Shown one piece after another: positions 30,345-41,332 of a stretch of DNA of 64,000 bases. Below the pieces are notes generated by a model. It saw only the letters and a program-made list of their open reading frames with translations, was not told the DNA's origin and did no database searches. The translations under genes and the position numbers were made by a program. Source of the stretch: Selaginella moellendorffii (Eukaryota > Streptophyta > Lycopodiopsida > Selaginellales > Selaginellaceae); assembly GCF_000143415.4 (NCBI RefSeq), contig NW_003314269.1, positions 1,353,863-1,417,862 on the forward strand, in the 5' to 3' direction. Each line of letters starts with the position of its first letter. Positions within the stretch are counted from its first letter, which is position 1.

Positions 30345-31242
30345 CCTAAGACAAAGTTTCCCCTGCTGGAAGGAATGGGAAGCTCTTGGCTGCCTCGTCT
30401 GAAACCCTACTTTAACCCTAAGGGAGAGGATAAGAAATTGACACTGTTTTAGTCAAACAGCCATTTTAGTTCTTCCAATTTAGGAAGCTCTGTACTTTTT
30501 CCAGCATATTCAGCTTAGCTTCCCGCTTGATCAATAGTGTCGGGTTATCTCTGGTCTGTTCAACGCACCAGTGCCTGGACATATTCTTGCGACTCTGACT
30601 TTTGTTGCAACCTGTGTTCTCCTGATAGAAGCTGCAATGGAAGGGATGGCAGCTAACGTTGTTTCCCCGTCCGTATCATCGTTGCTTCGGCGTCCCCATT
30701 ATACCATGTAGTTCCAAGGTATTTTTGCAGATCGGGTTCGGCTGTTGTGTGCAAATGATATGCATCCGTCACTGCCAAGATCGTTCCATGCTTCTCGAGC
30801 TGTGAATGGTTCTGGCTTGAAATCTGCACCACCCCGGCATTTCTATCATATTCAAGTCCTCTAACAGTGTCCAGTGTATGCTCAACACTCTTGACGACAC
30901 TCGTGACGAGATCGGCGCGAGCCCGAGTCTCTTTTTCAGAACCTGGTTCGTTCCTGCGGGTGTTGTTGAGCCTGAGCCTTTCACCCCCAACGTTCGCAAT
31001 TACATATTGTGCCCGTTCTTTTTCTAGAACTCTATGATCTCACGATTCCTGTTTAACCAGGTTCCAGAGATGGATTTCTTCATTTTTCCACTTTATGCCG
31101 GACCAGTCTATGCTCCTGTAACATCTACATTCAAAATTAAACCGAAACATCTGCCGTAACTTCAGAAAACAACAGAGGCTTTATAAAAGTTCCGGAAGCC
31201 AAGTTCTCATACAAAACAGGAGAGAGTCGTATGTAAGTCGTC
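30345..31242. other. intergenic, upstream of PP2C
   Basis: Mixed-composition sequence without a convincing gene. A minus-strand frame at 30769-30999 has no recognisable domain. The stretch should include the PP2C promoter (near 30345-30500) and the far 3' flank of the kinase gene. Confidence 0.5.
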
Positions 31243-31422
31243 CTAAATTACATGTAAGTCGTCCAGTAAGTCATTCACACCTGCATACAACAAAATATTC
31301 ACCGTCAGCAATCAAGCAAAAGCACCAGATTGCTAAATTACACGTACGTCATCCAGTAAGCGATTCACACCTGCATACAACAAATATTCACCGTCAGCAA
31401 TCAGGCAAAAGCACCAGATTGT
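31243..31422. repeat. two tandem copies of a 90-bp repeat in the kinase 3' flank
   Basis: The unit begins CTAAATTACATGTAAGTCGT and ends AAAAGCACCAGATTG. Copy 1 is 31243-31332, copy 2 is 31333-31422 with a few substitutions and one missing A. It lies 20-200 bp downstream of the kinase stop codon, so probably in its 3' UTR. Confidence 0.85.
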
Positions 31423-31444
31423 AGATCAAGCAAGACTCACCTGC

Positions 31445-32982
31445 CTAGCTACACAGCCTACGAGCCTTTTTTCGGCTGGGCTCCTCATCATCAGCTCCAA
31501 ACCTTGCTCTCTTTCGGCTAGAATCATCAGCTCCAGACCCTGCCCTCTTTCGGCTGGGTTCCACATCATCAGCAGCTCCATACCCTTTTAGCATGTGCAA
31601 AGCCTTCTGCGGTGAGAGTCGTGAAGCATCATCAAAGCGAAGCATGCCACCAATGGTAGTAACGATGTCAGCACCAATCCTGTAACCGCCAAGAAGTTAT
31701 TGTTTCAGCTTCCAAGCCTCTAACGGTACCTCTCGGTTGCACAGCTCTCGAAACGTTTTATGCGGCCTTCCCCACAAAGATCCTCAAACTTCACTGTCCT
31801 CAACTCTTCAAGAAGTCCGAGATGCCCTTCCCGAAAGTCTACACAGATGTTCAGAAGTCCCTGCAGCCTACATAATCCAGTCAGTTTCAGTAAGCAAGAA
31901 GGCAATTATCATTTGCTCTTACCTTTCAAGATAATTCCTGGACTCACTCATCAGCTTGATTCGCTTGAGAAGAATCTTTTGCTTTGACGTTGTCTCCTGA
32001 CAATCCAATGCTCCATGCATTTCAAGGAAGACAATTCCAGCGCTCCACATATCAAATGCGCCTGTAATTCGAGACATACTCCTCAATTCTTTCCAGGCTT
32101 GCGGAGGTGCATATTTTTGAGTTTCTTCATCACTGGAAAAATGGAAATAACAATAACACAATCAGTAAACATAACAGATCTTTACATTAACTTATCTTAC
32201 CTGCTATGCGAAAGCATCTCCCTCCCCGAATCCACTGCGCTTCCAAAATCAATCAGTCTAAGTTCACCCTGCGAAGACAAAACAATATTCTCCGGCTTTA
32301 GATCTCTGTGGACAACTCCGTGTCGCTCTAGAACTTGGAGTGCCTCCAAGAGCTGGGTCATTATACTCATCTTGTCGTCCACCGTCTTCCTCGTCACAAT
32401 GCCTTGGTCAGACACATACATAGCCTTATAAAGGGAAACACCCTCGTATCTGAACACGATTAGCCTCTTGCCTTCTGCGTCATGACCAGATGTGATGTAC
32501 CTGCAATAAAAAATGAGCTAAATGTTTGATTCAAACAAGTATATTACCTACCTGGCGATGTGCTCTTGGTCCTTTAGTTTGATTCCGAAACGAATTTCTT
32601 TCTGCCATTCTGCTTCATCCCACACTTCTTTGATGACGTATTGCTCCCGATCTTCTGGATCACAATTCTTCTGAGCGAGCCAGACCTCTCCAAAGCCACC
32701 TCTACCAATCTGTTTGCTGCGAGCAAAATCTTTGACCAGCTCGTGCTCTAGCTGCATTGCATCTGTCCACGAAGGACCATCACGGAGAACAGAGATCTTG
32801 TCGTAGCAGATCCCATCAAGACAAACACAAAGCTTCGGGCGGCAAACACATTGCTCAGCATCGGGACTGCGAACCACACCCTTGGACGCAAGAAGCATCA
32901 CAGCGATGGTACCTATCACAGACAGCAAGGCGAGCAGCTTCGTGGAGTACAGTGGAAAAACCGCACCCTGCGAGCGCCCCAT
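31445..32982 (-). CDS. protein kinase with N-terminal membrane anchor and basic repeat tail
   Basis: Five exons: 32982-32552, 32500-32201, 32132-31923, 31867-31730 and 31679-31445, all with GT-AG introns of 50-69 nt. They give 437 residues. The first ATG of the frame is at 32982; the longer frame starts with GTG. A hydrophobic segment (LLALLSVIGTIAVMLLA, about 15-31) is followed by a Cys-rich stretch (CVCRPKLCVCLDGICYD). The kinase domain shows IGRGGFGEVW, YVIKEV (VAIK Lys), HRDLKPEN, IDFGSAV and a short C-lobe with DMWSAGIVFLEM. Key catalytic residues are present. The C-terminus carries three copies of a SRKRA/SRKKA-GADD repeat resembling nuclear-localisation clusters, odd for a membrane protein. 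The substrate and family are not recognised. Confidence 0.85.
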
Positions 32983-33119
32983 CTCCACCCCCGCGCCTTC
33001 GTGCGACACCCTACATAAACCCTATGCTGCATGAAAAACAGCATATCCCAACCGAATATTTCAACGGTCATGTTTTAGGGTTCTTAGCCGGGTCAACGCC
33101 CAGACATGTTAAACGAGTT

Positions 33120-33260
33120 AAGATGGAGTTGGCGACAAGAAAATCAACACTACATGTTGCTCTTCTGAGTGCTCTATATGTTTTTTATGGGATATTTGAT
33201 TCCTGCAGCAAAGTTCTGGGAAGCGGATGCACGTTTGAAATCTCTCCAGGCTTGACCATT
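33120..33260 (+). pseudogene. 3' fragment of the phosphoglycerate-mutase-like gene
   Basis: Sequence from GGCGACAAGAAAATCAACAC to GCACGTTTGAAATCTCTCC matches the end of exon 6, the following intron and exon 8 of the complete gene (48395-48606). Exon 7 is essentially deleted and there are substitutions. It ends next to an antisense PPR fragment, exactly as at the complete gene, so the pair was copied together. Confidence 0.7.
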
Positions 33261-33720
33261 GCAAGTAAGTTTCGTTTTGTGTTGTATCCCGTCGCAGCTG
33301 ATTTTCTTGGAGAAAGACCGCACCTGAAGCCTGCACAGCGCTCTTACAAGCGTTCTAAACATGACTTTATCACAGCATCCTCTCGAGCAGCTCAAACGCC
33401 TCATCGATCCGTCCCTGCTTGCAAAAAGCGCGATGATGGTGCCGTAGCGCACATCTGGAGCGTAGCTCCTCTTGGCCATTGTGTTGAGCAGAAGCATGGC
33501 TCTCCCCAGCTTCATCTGGGTCATTCCACGATCTTCAGTGACTTGTTTCTAAACCAAGCACGAAATGTACCCTGCCACATCACATATAACCCGTCCATTC
33601 AAAATGCAAAAGTGCTTGGTGTCACAATAAGCACTCAAGATTGTGGAATGACCCATCTTCAAGCAGAGGCTGTGAATGAGAACCCGGTTCGCGTGAGCCT
33701 GGTATATTCTTATTAATAGC
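33261..33720 (-). pseudogene. antisense PPR 3'-end fragment
   Basis: The minus strand encodes the last two PPR motifs seen at 36620-36850 (AMLLLNTMAKRSYAPDVR..., CDKVMFRTLVRALCRLQ..., SFSKKISCDGI) with deletions and frame damage. It is interrupted by a MITE at 33518-33654. A similar remnant follows the complete phosphoglycerate-mutase-like gene at 48607-48930. Confidence 0.75.
33518..33654. mobile_element. 137-bp MITE
   Basis: The ends are inverted repeats GGGTCATTCCACGATCTT and AAGATTGTGGAATGACCC (17 of 18 pair). ATCT is duplicated on both sides (33514-33517, 33655-33658). The paralogous sequence near 48706-48720 has a single ATCT and no insert, which is a clean empty site. There is no coding content. 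The family is not identified; a 4-bp target duplication is unusual for the common plant MITE classes (TA, TAA, 8-10 bp). Confidence 0.85.
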
Positions 33721-34718
33721 TCATTTTATGCATGTAGATTGATTCTTAACAAGGACTAAACTAAAGTTAATAGTTCTTAATCTAATAGCTTTAGTCCTAT
33801 AAAACTACTTGCAAACAGTATTAATTTTTCTAAAGGGTCCAATAGTTTAACAAACACTGACCTGGTTTATCCAGTTAGATTGGCTAAAGAGATGAGCTAT
33901 TGAGGCCATTGAGATTTAATCAGTTACAAAAAAAATTCCATTCCATTAGTTTGTAAACTCTTTTAATCAGTTACAGTGGTTTTTTCCATTCTAAGTCATG
34001 TTTCTTAATTTTCGAACTCTTTTCCATTTCTGATTCCTAGGAGCAGTCAACATTGACTACCATAGGGCTGTAGCCACCTTAGAGCTCACAAATACCAGCA
34101 CAATCCTGGAAGAGGTGGAAGAAATTGAAAATCACAGAAGTTGACAATATATAAGAGTCTATATGCAATTACATACCTTTACCTATAGAGATAAATTCAA
34201 GTTTGTCAAAAAGGCTAGCAAAGGGTGAAGTAGAGGTCCTCAATGCTATAGATGCTGGGATATTCAGGATGTCTCTAGGTTGTGGCATTGCAGGCTTGAT
34301 GGTCATTGCAGCTGAATTATGTGGTGCAAACCCATCAAGTTTCTTCTCTGATTTTTTCATCATCATAAAAAAATGGATTGCTGGCTCCTCTTTTGGCCAT
34401 TGGGTTTTTATGTGAAGTCTCACAAAGTATGCAAATGTTGTGATATGAGGTAATGACTGTGTCAGAAAACTCAGGAAGTTTCTTAGATGGCTTAAAAGGA
34501 AGAAGAGTGATTCCTATGCAACTAGGGATCAACAAAGAGATTGTGAGTTGTGAGCAGGTTTTGTCACGAAGTTATGTTGGTCTTTGCCAAACTACTTAGC
34601 ATTAGCTGGACAAATTACTAGTTATTAATAAAATAATAATAATAAAAATATTAACCACTTTACTTTTATAAGGTGCCAAATACTTGAATTTAACAGCACA
34701 TTTCCCAAAGCCCTAAAA
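33721..34718. other. duplicated upstream region of PPR copy 2
   Basis: From about 33800 this matches the region upstream of PPR copy 1 (21330-22208) and, inverted, 37860-38690. Shared landmarks include GGAGCAGTCAACATTGAC and the AATAATAATAAAAATATT run just before the gene. It should hold the PPR promoter. No independent gene is supported. Confidence 0.6.
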
Positions 34719-34738
34719 TCGCTAGACGAGCATGGAGA

Positions 34739-36850
34739 ATGTGGAGCAATGGCCAGGTGAGAGCAAATGTGGCCAAATTTGGGGTAAGGATTCTTCATGG
34801 CAGTGCCAAGGATTCAATCCTTCCAGCGATGACGAACCTCTCCACCGAGGCCACGGCCATTCTCGAATGCCTGGCTTCCCCCGAGCTCCTCGCCAAGAAA
34901 TCCATGCCCGTCAATTATCGAGTCTACAACGAGGTAGTCTTGGCGCTCCACGACTCGGACAAGGCGCTCGCATTCTTCGACTGGATCACTTCGGGGCAGT
35001 CGCGATTCAAGCACACGGGCTACACGATCAGGCTCATGACCGAGACCATGAACAGGATGAACAGGCGTGAGGAATCCAAGGCCCTGTTCCAGCTGTGGAA
35101 GAAACAGGCATTCCCAGCTCTCGCTGTGAAGTATAGCGAACGGGGGAATCTCCGAGCGACCATCGAGCTTCTCAAGGACATGGCCGAGAATGGATCGACG
35201 CTGTCCATCCAGGATCTAAATGGCTGCTTGCGAGGACTTTGCAAGGCCGGCAACGTAGATGGTGCTCTAGAGTTTTTTAGAGAAGCCAAGAACTCATTCT
35301 CCTTGCGAGCCAGTGTCTCTACGTACTCGATTCTCGTCGCTGCGCTCACGGCTGCCAAGAGGAACAACGACGTCTACGAGATCCTACGAGAAGTGAGAGG
35401 AACCGAAGTCAAGCTCGACTTGGTTCTTCGCATCTCTCGGGTTCTCGACGAAGATCTCGACAGGGCACTGGAAAGTTTCAAGGAGTTGTCCGAGGAGGAA
35501 TGCGTGGAGGCCGGTGGTGCCGAGTGTTTTCGCAGTCTAGTCCAAGGGTTGTATCAGTCGGATAGAATCGACGAGGCCTGTGGCTTGGCTCTCAAGCTCG
35601 GCTGCGAGTCCGAGGACGTGAACTCGCTGGTTGAAAGTCTTTTGGATCGCGGTCGGGTGGATCGAGCTCGCGAGCTGATTCTAGCAATGGCACTCAGGCA
35701 TGGCTCGTCCTCCGTGAGGCTCCACACTTGCAACAGCTTTCTCAGCGCTGTTTGCAAGAATCCTAGAAACACAGCCGAGGCTCTCGAGCTGCTGGAGCAG
35801 ATGGAGAGCGTCGGGCTCGAGGCGGACAAAGACACGTACAGCCTAATCATCCATAGCCTGTGCAAGTCCGGGATGGTGGACAAGGCGAAAGTGCTGGTGG
35901 AGCGTATGATCTCGAGAAACTGCGTTCCAGATGCCAGGATTTACGATCCAGTGATCGAGGAGCTCAGCAAAACTGGACGAGTGGACGAGGCCGTGGAGAT
36001 TGCCAAGGAAGCAGACGCGAAGCATTGCACTAGCGTCGTCACTTACAACAGCCTTGTTCTGGGATTTCTCAAGGCAAGGAGACTCAAGCGGGGCATCAAA
36101 GTGTTCACGAGGATGGCGAGAACAGGGCCTTCGCCGGACATCTACACGTATAACATCCTCTTCGAAGGCTTGAGCCGGCACGGGCTGTGGAGATTTGCGT
36201 ACAAGCTGCTACCACGGATGAACCAAGATGGTGTTCTTCCCGACGCCGTAACTTTCAACTCGCTGATCAATGGGCTTGTAGAAGACAACCGGTACCACCG
36301 CGCTGTTACACTGATCCAGGAGATGGTATCCAGAGGCTGTGATCCCAATGCTATCACTTACACGATTCTTCTCAAGTGGCTCGCCAGGAATGCCAGGGCC
36401 GACGAGTGTGTGGAGCTCTTCCAGAGGTTGCTCGACCGGAAGCTAGCTCCCAACGTTTACACTTACAACACTGTGATGAGCGCTCTTTGCAAGGCCGGGA
36501 GACTCGACCAGGCTCACAGGCTCTTCGGGGTGATGCTCGCGAGTGACTGTACTCCTCCCAACGCGATCACGTACCGGGCTCTCATTCACGGCCTCTGCTT
36601 GAAGATGGAGCTGGAAAGAGCCGTGCTTCTGCTCGACGCCATGGCCAAGAGAGACTGCGCTCCAGATGTTGCGTGCTATGGCACCATCGTCGCGGCTTTT
36701 TGCAAGCAGGGACGGATCGATGAGGCGTTTGAGCTGCTCGAGAGGATGCCGTTCGCCGGTGACAAAGTCATGTTTAGGACACTTGTGAGAGCGCTGTGCA
36801 AGCTTCAGCTGCGGTCTTTCTCTGAGCAAATCAGCTGCGACGAAATATAG
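34739..36850 (+). CDS. P-class pentatricopeptide repeat protein, intact copy 2
   Basis: An uninterrupted 703-residue frame starts at ATG 34739. An ATG 7 nt upstream lies in another short frame. After about 90 N-terminal residues that could include an organelle-targeting peptide, PPR motifs repeat every 35 residues to the end (for example VVTYNSLVLGFLKARRLKRG, DIYTYNILFEGLSRHGLWRF). There is no E, E+ or DYW domain, so it should act in RNA stabilisation or processing rather than carry its own editing deaminase. Target RNA and organelle cannot be read with confidence. It differs from copy 1 at roughly one to two percent of sites and is the only undisrupted copy here, so it probably supplies the function. 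Confidence 0.93.
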   Translation: MWSNGQVRANVAKFGVRILHGSAKDSILPAMTNLSTEATAILECLASPELLAKKSMPVNYRVYNEVVLALHDSDKALAFFDWITSGQSRFKHTGYTIRLMTETMNRMNRREESKALFQLWKKQAFPALAVKYSERGNLRATIELLKDMAENGSTLSIQDLNGCLRGLCKAGNVDGALEFFREAKNSFSLRASVSTYSILVAALTAAKRNNDVYEILREVRGTEVKLDLVLRISRVLDEDLDRALESFKELSEEECVEAGGAECFRSLVQGLYQSDRIDEACGLALKLGCESEDVNSLVESLLDRGRVDRARELILAMALRHGSSSVRLHTCNSFLSAVCKNPRNTAEALELLEQMESVGLEADKDTYSLIIHSLCKSGMVDKAKVLVERMISRNCVPDARIYDPVIEELSKTGRVDEAVEIAKEADAKHCTSVVTYNSLVLGFLKARRLKRGIKVFTRMARTGPSPDIYTYNILFEGLSRHGLWRFAYKLLPRMNQDGVLPDAVTFNSLINGLVEDNRYHRAVTLIQEMVSRGCDPNAITYTILLKWLARNARADECVELFQRLLDRKLAPNVYTYNTVMSALCKAGRLDQAHRLFGVMLASDCTPPNAITYRALIHGLCLKMELERAVLLLDAMAKRDCAPDVACYGTIVAAFCKQGRIDEAFELLERMPFAGDKVMFRTLVRALCKLQLRSFSEQISCDEI

Positions 36851-37173
36851 AAGCAGGTTCCTGAGATCTTGACCAAACGAATCTTGCAGCAAACTTTGAT
36901 ATGGAAAAAACTCACTTGGATCTCCATGGTACGTAGCTCACAATCCGCATACCGGCAAAAGGACCATTGAGCAAAGTGGAAGTTAAGCAGCCGGTTTACT
37001 GCCACTCAAAGAGGTTTGATTTTCAACAGGTCCCATTGATATTAAATTATTTTGCATTTGCTTACATTTTAGATGGATAATTTATTGCTAATAACTCTTA
37101 GTTTTAGTAGTATTATTCATAAACACAAAATTAATCTTAAACCATTAAATAGGAAAATTTTATAAATTATAAG

Positions 37174-37341
37174 TGTGAGGGCCAAGTGTACGGCTACGAT
37201 GCTATATATTAATATTACCGTAGTGGGATTTTGGTAGCTGTCAGATTAATTTTAATTTGGACCACTCGCTCCTATATATAAATTAAGGTTTTTGGGTTAA
37301 TTAATATGCACATTTTTGTATTCCTATTCCAGGCACTCACA
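37174..37341 (+). mobile_element. solo Gypsy LTR
   Basis: 168 bp running TGTGAGGGCCAAGTGTACGG to CTCACA, clearly related to but diverged from the LTRs at 40926 and 45762. It is flanked by TAAG on both sides. The paralogous segment around 47255 lacks it. No internal element sequence adjoins, so it is a solo LTR left by LTR-LTR recombination. Confidence 0.9.
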
Positions 37342-37483
37342 TAAGCATATTTATAAATTATAAATCCAAAATAATTTTACAATCAAAACATCCCCATCCA
37401 AACTAAGATCCCCTTTAAAATAAAAGACAAAAGTTTAATTTGGATCTCGCGCCAAAAAGGGTTTAGGGTTCTTGAGAGGAAAG

Positions 37484-37852
37484 ATGGAGCCCAAGACGCT
37501 GCGATTGCTGCGTCATGGCGAGGCGTTCCACAACGTCGAGGGGGAGATCTTGCTCCAGATTGGGAGCGCGTGGAAGGTACTGTTTGACGGGCGGTGGAGG
37601 CGCCTGAGGATCAGCCACATCGTTAGGGCGTTGCGCTGCGTGTGGAATCTCATGTTCTGTAGCATTTTGCTCCAATCTTCTAAAGTCACTACTAGCTCTA
37701 ACAAGCCGACTACTAGTTACTACGAGCACACTGATGCAAGCCTAACGTCCACTGGCTGGCAGCAAGTAAGTCAAATCTCTCTCGATCTCCTCTGATTTTT
37801 TTCTTTCTGCCAGGCTGAGCAGCTTGGCAAGGAACTTGAGAGTTCTGGAGTG
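37484..37852 (+). pseudogene. 5' fragment of a phosphoglycerate-mutase-like gene
   Basis: Exon 1 with LRHGEAFHN, intron 1 and about 45 nt of exon 2 are nearly identical to the complete gene at 47382. The sequence then breaks at GGAGTGAGAATTTGGCACC into the inverted duplicate of the PPR upstream region. The catalytic second half is missing, so it cannot encode a working enzyme. Confidence 0.85.
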
Positions 37853-40292
37853 AGAATTTGGCACCTTATAAAAGTAAAGTGGTTAATATTTTTATTATTA
37901 TTATTTTATTAATAAGTATTAATTTTTCCAGCTAATGCTAAGTAGTTTGGCAAAGACCAACATAACTTCGTGACAAAACCTGCTCACAACTCACAATCTC
38001 TTTGTTGATCCCTGTTGCATAGGAATCACTCTTCTTCCTTTTAAGCCATCTAAGAAACTTCCTGAGTTTTCTGACACAGCCATTACCTCATATCACAACA
38101 TTTGCATACTTTGTGAGACTTCACATAAAAACCCAATGGCCAAAAGAGGAGCCAGCAATCCATTGTTTTATGATGATGAAAAAATCAGAGAAGAAACTTG
38201 ATGGGTTTGCCATCCACTACCACATAATTCAGCTGCAATGACCATCAAGCCTGCAATGCCACAACCTAGAGAGAGACATCCTGAATATCCCAGCATCTAT
38301 AGCATTGAGGACGTCTACTTCACCCTTTGCTAGCCTTTTTGACAAACTTGAATTTATCTCTACAGGTAGAGGTATGTAATTGCACATAGACTCTTATATA
38401 TTGTCAACTTTTGTGATTTTCCATTTCTTCCACCTCTTCCAGGATTGTGCTAGTATTTGTGAGCTCTGAGGTGGCTACAGCCCTATGGTTGTCAATGTTG
38501 ACTGCTCCTAGGAATCAGAATGGAAAAGAGTTTGGAAACTAAGAAACATGACTTGGAATGGAAAAAATTGTAACTAATTAAATCTTGATGTTCATTCTGG
38601 CCTCAATAGCTCATCTCTTTAGCCAATCTAACTAGATAGACCAGGTTAGTGTTTGTTAAACTATTGGACCCTTTACAAAAACTAATACTATTTGCAAGCT
38701 TATTATAAGTTGTGATGATTGTTCATTTCTTCATGCTCCTGCATCATGTTCCAAAAGTTAGTGGTGATTTCCTGGTTGTCTATACTTTTGATTGACTTCC
38801 ATAAATCCAGCCCAGACAAACATGTTAGGTTAAGGTAAATTTGGGACATATAAGTATCACCCCAATTGGAAAATGAAAAATTGAACACTTTAAACCATAC
38901 AACACAACTATGGGTATGCAAGACACAACTGCAATTTGAACATAGACTTGTGAACTTTCTCAACTTTCTATTTTATTCATTACTAGCATCTAATGTCAAT
39001 GCAACCAATCTGAGTCTGATCTTCAATCTGCCATTCAAGATGATCTTCAACATGGGCAATACACAACACCGTGTTCAAGATGATCCTAGGCAATGCCTAG
39101 CATGCTGGCATAACATAAAGCTAGAGAGATATATCCTATGTGGTCAGCCCATCAAAACACCTTCTCCCAGCATTCCAACTATTGACACTTACATGGAGTG
39201 ATTGGCGCAAAGTTTCTTGTTCCTGATTGTCACACTGAAACAACAAGAAAAAGGAAAATTTCAATTTTCTTGGTCTAAATCTTCAAAGTTCTGGAGTAAT
39301 TCTAGTGCTGGTCAATTCCAGAAGTAGAAGCATTAGGCAGTGATGCAGTAGCCATAGAAGTGTCGAGCGAAAGATATGTGGCACCATACTCACCCTGAAC
39401 AATGCTAAGAGTATATGTTATTTGGGAATAGATCTAGAGCAGTATGATGATTTCTCCTGTCCTATGAGTGCAATGTGATTGTCTCAAATTCTTGGACCAA
39501 TGAGTGTCTTCTCTAATACAAGCTACTGATGACACATGTTGTGATTTGGATTTCACCCACAACACCCAATGAACTTCTTCTCTTCCAGCCAGCCTGGCCA
39601 TCCAAACATCCACATGACTTTTCCCACAACCATAGATACCAAGACTCTCCTTGGCTTGGGATTGGACGGCTGTGAACCTCTGGCCCTTATCGCTTTATTT
39701 TTACAGATTTTGTCATCTTCTTGGGAGTTTTTAATAATTTTAAAGCTTTTAAATTAAAATAATTATCAATATAAAATAGAATTTCCACGTGTGCATATAT
39801 TTTTATAAAAATTATATTAGTATTTAGAATAAATATATTTACTTTTTATTATATTTTAATTAAATTATTGTTGAAAATTTAGTTTTAATGTTTTAAAATA
39901 GTATCTTATGTTTCATAGAGGTAAATATCACAAGCATATTTTCAATACTTTATTTGTATAAAAATATATACTTAAAGATCTTTAAAATATATGCTAAGTG
40001 TAAATGCATGTACAGTTTGGTATAAAAATATGGTACAATATAATTAAAAATAAGAATTTATTATGGAAATAAATAATTTTATGACAAAAATTAAAACTCT
40101 ACAATTATTTTTATTTTAAGAATAATGATGATCTTCATATAATTTATTTATATTTTAAAACTTTTATCATATAAAGAGTTATAAGGTAGATTATTGTCAT
40201 TCAACTACTTTTATTTGTCATTTATTTGTACCACTGTATCATACATTTTCACTAAATAGAAAAAATATAGTTTTATATCTATTACAAAATTA
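37853..40292. other. inverted arm B spacer
   Basis: This is the reverse complement of the spacer between the lectin and PPR genes in arm A (19746-22150). The end at 37853 joins the truncated phosphoglycerate-mutase-like gene. The last 560 bp are extremely AT-rich. No gene is supported; an open frame at 38703-38963 (-) is noted under the arm A spacer. Confidence 0.6.
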
Positions 40293-40925
40293 TTAACAAA
40301 ATGTCTTTGAGTCCCATACAGGTTTTACTAATGGCTTGATACTTAATGTTTTTTGGTATATAAAATATAAAACTAAGTTACAATCATTTTGCATTACCAA
40401 TTTGGCATCTTCATAGCAATTTTGAAAATTACATAAAGTATTAGATGCCCAAACAACATTATTATTAGAAGAATATAAAATTAAATTTCCATTTTCATGT
40501 AACCTTAAAACACATCTAATACCTTTATTAGATGTTTTTGTAGACCATAAGTTTGTATTTTGTGCATATATAATTAAGTTGCAACTAGTATCCAAATATA
40601 AATGTGCTTTTCTGTTTAATGATATTAAAAATTGTGATGTCAATAAATACTGATGTGGCATATTATTGTAACCACTTATTAAGGTGTAAGTAAAAATATC
40701 ACATCCAACACTTTTTGTTGAAGTGATGGTTTTTTGTTTATAATAGCTGGATATAATCTTTATAAAATGTAACACTTGTACAAAATTATGTGGATGATAG
40801 TTTCTAACAAAATAGTAAATAATAAAATGTTCAGTTTTTATAATAAAAAATGATGCAGCATATTCCATCATTTCATTAATAGAAACTCGTAAGATTTGAG
40901 ATAATGAGTTTCTTATAATAGAGCC

Positions 40926-41099
40926 TGTGAGGGCCAAGTGTACGGCTACGATGCCGTATACTAATATTAGCGTAGTGGATTTTGGTAGCCGTCGGATTGG
41001 TTTCAATCCGGACCACTCGCTCCTGTATATAAGCTAGGGTTTTTGGGCTAATTGATATGCACATTTCTGTATTCCCTTTCCATATTCTGAGCACTCACA
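40926..41099 (+). repeat. Gypsy 5' LTR
   Basis: 174 bp, TGTGAG...CTCACA. It contains TATATAAGCTAGGG (about 41020), a likely TATA region. A candidate primer-binding site, TGGTGGAGGTGAGGGGCACC, starts at 41101, one base inside; it does not match initiator-Met tRNA, and the matching tRNA is not identified. Confidence 0.93.
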
Positions 41100-41332
41100 T
41101 TGGTGGAGGTGAGGGGCACCTTTGATTGTCCCGGAAGAGTGCTTGGATTTGGGATTTTGGCTTAGATCTAGCTTTTGCATCGTCTAGATCTAGCTTTTTC
41201 CATTTCCTTTCTTTTGTTCTTTCTTTTCAGGGTTTTGGTTTAGATCTAGCTTTTTGCATTGTCTAGATCTACCATTTCCTTCTAGCTTTTTGTCACTTCT
41301 CTTCTTTTGCTCTTTCTTTTTCGTTCATCTTC

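Larger units (their letters stand above)
36880..37852 (+). repeat. direct duplication of the phosphoglycerate-mutase-like upstream region and 5' end
   Basis: The segment matches 46955-47753 in the same orientation, from GCAAACTTTGATAT through the promoter, exon 1, intron 1 and the first part of exon 2. The main difference is the solo LTR at 37174-37341, absent from the other copy. The match stops at 37852, where the inverted lectin arm begins. Confidence 0.85.

Noticed and set aside
37472-37795. Intact phosphoglycerate-mutase-like gene at 37.5 kb
   Set aside because: The sequence switches to unrelated inverted-arm DNA at 37852, before the catalytic second half.
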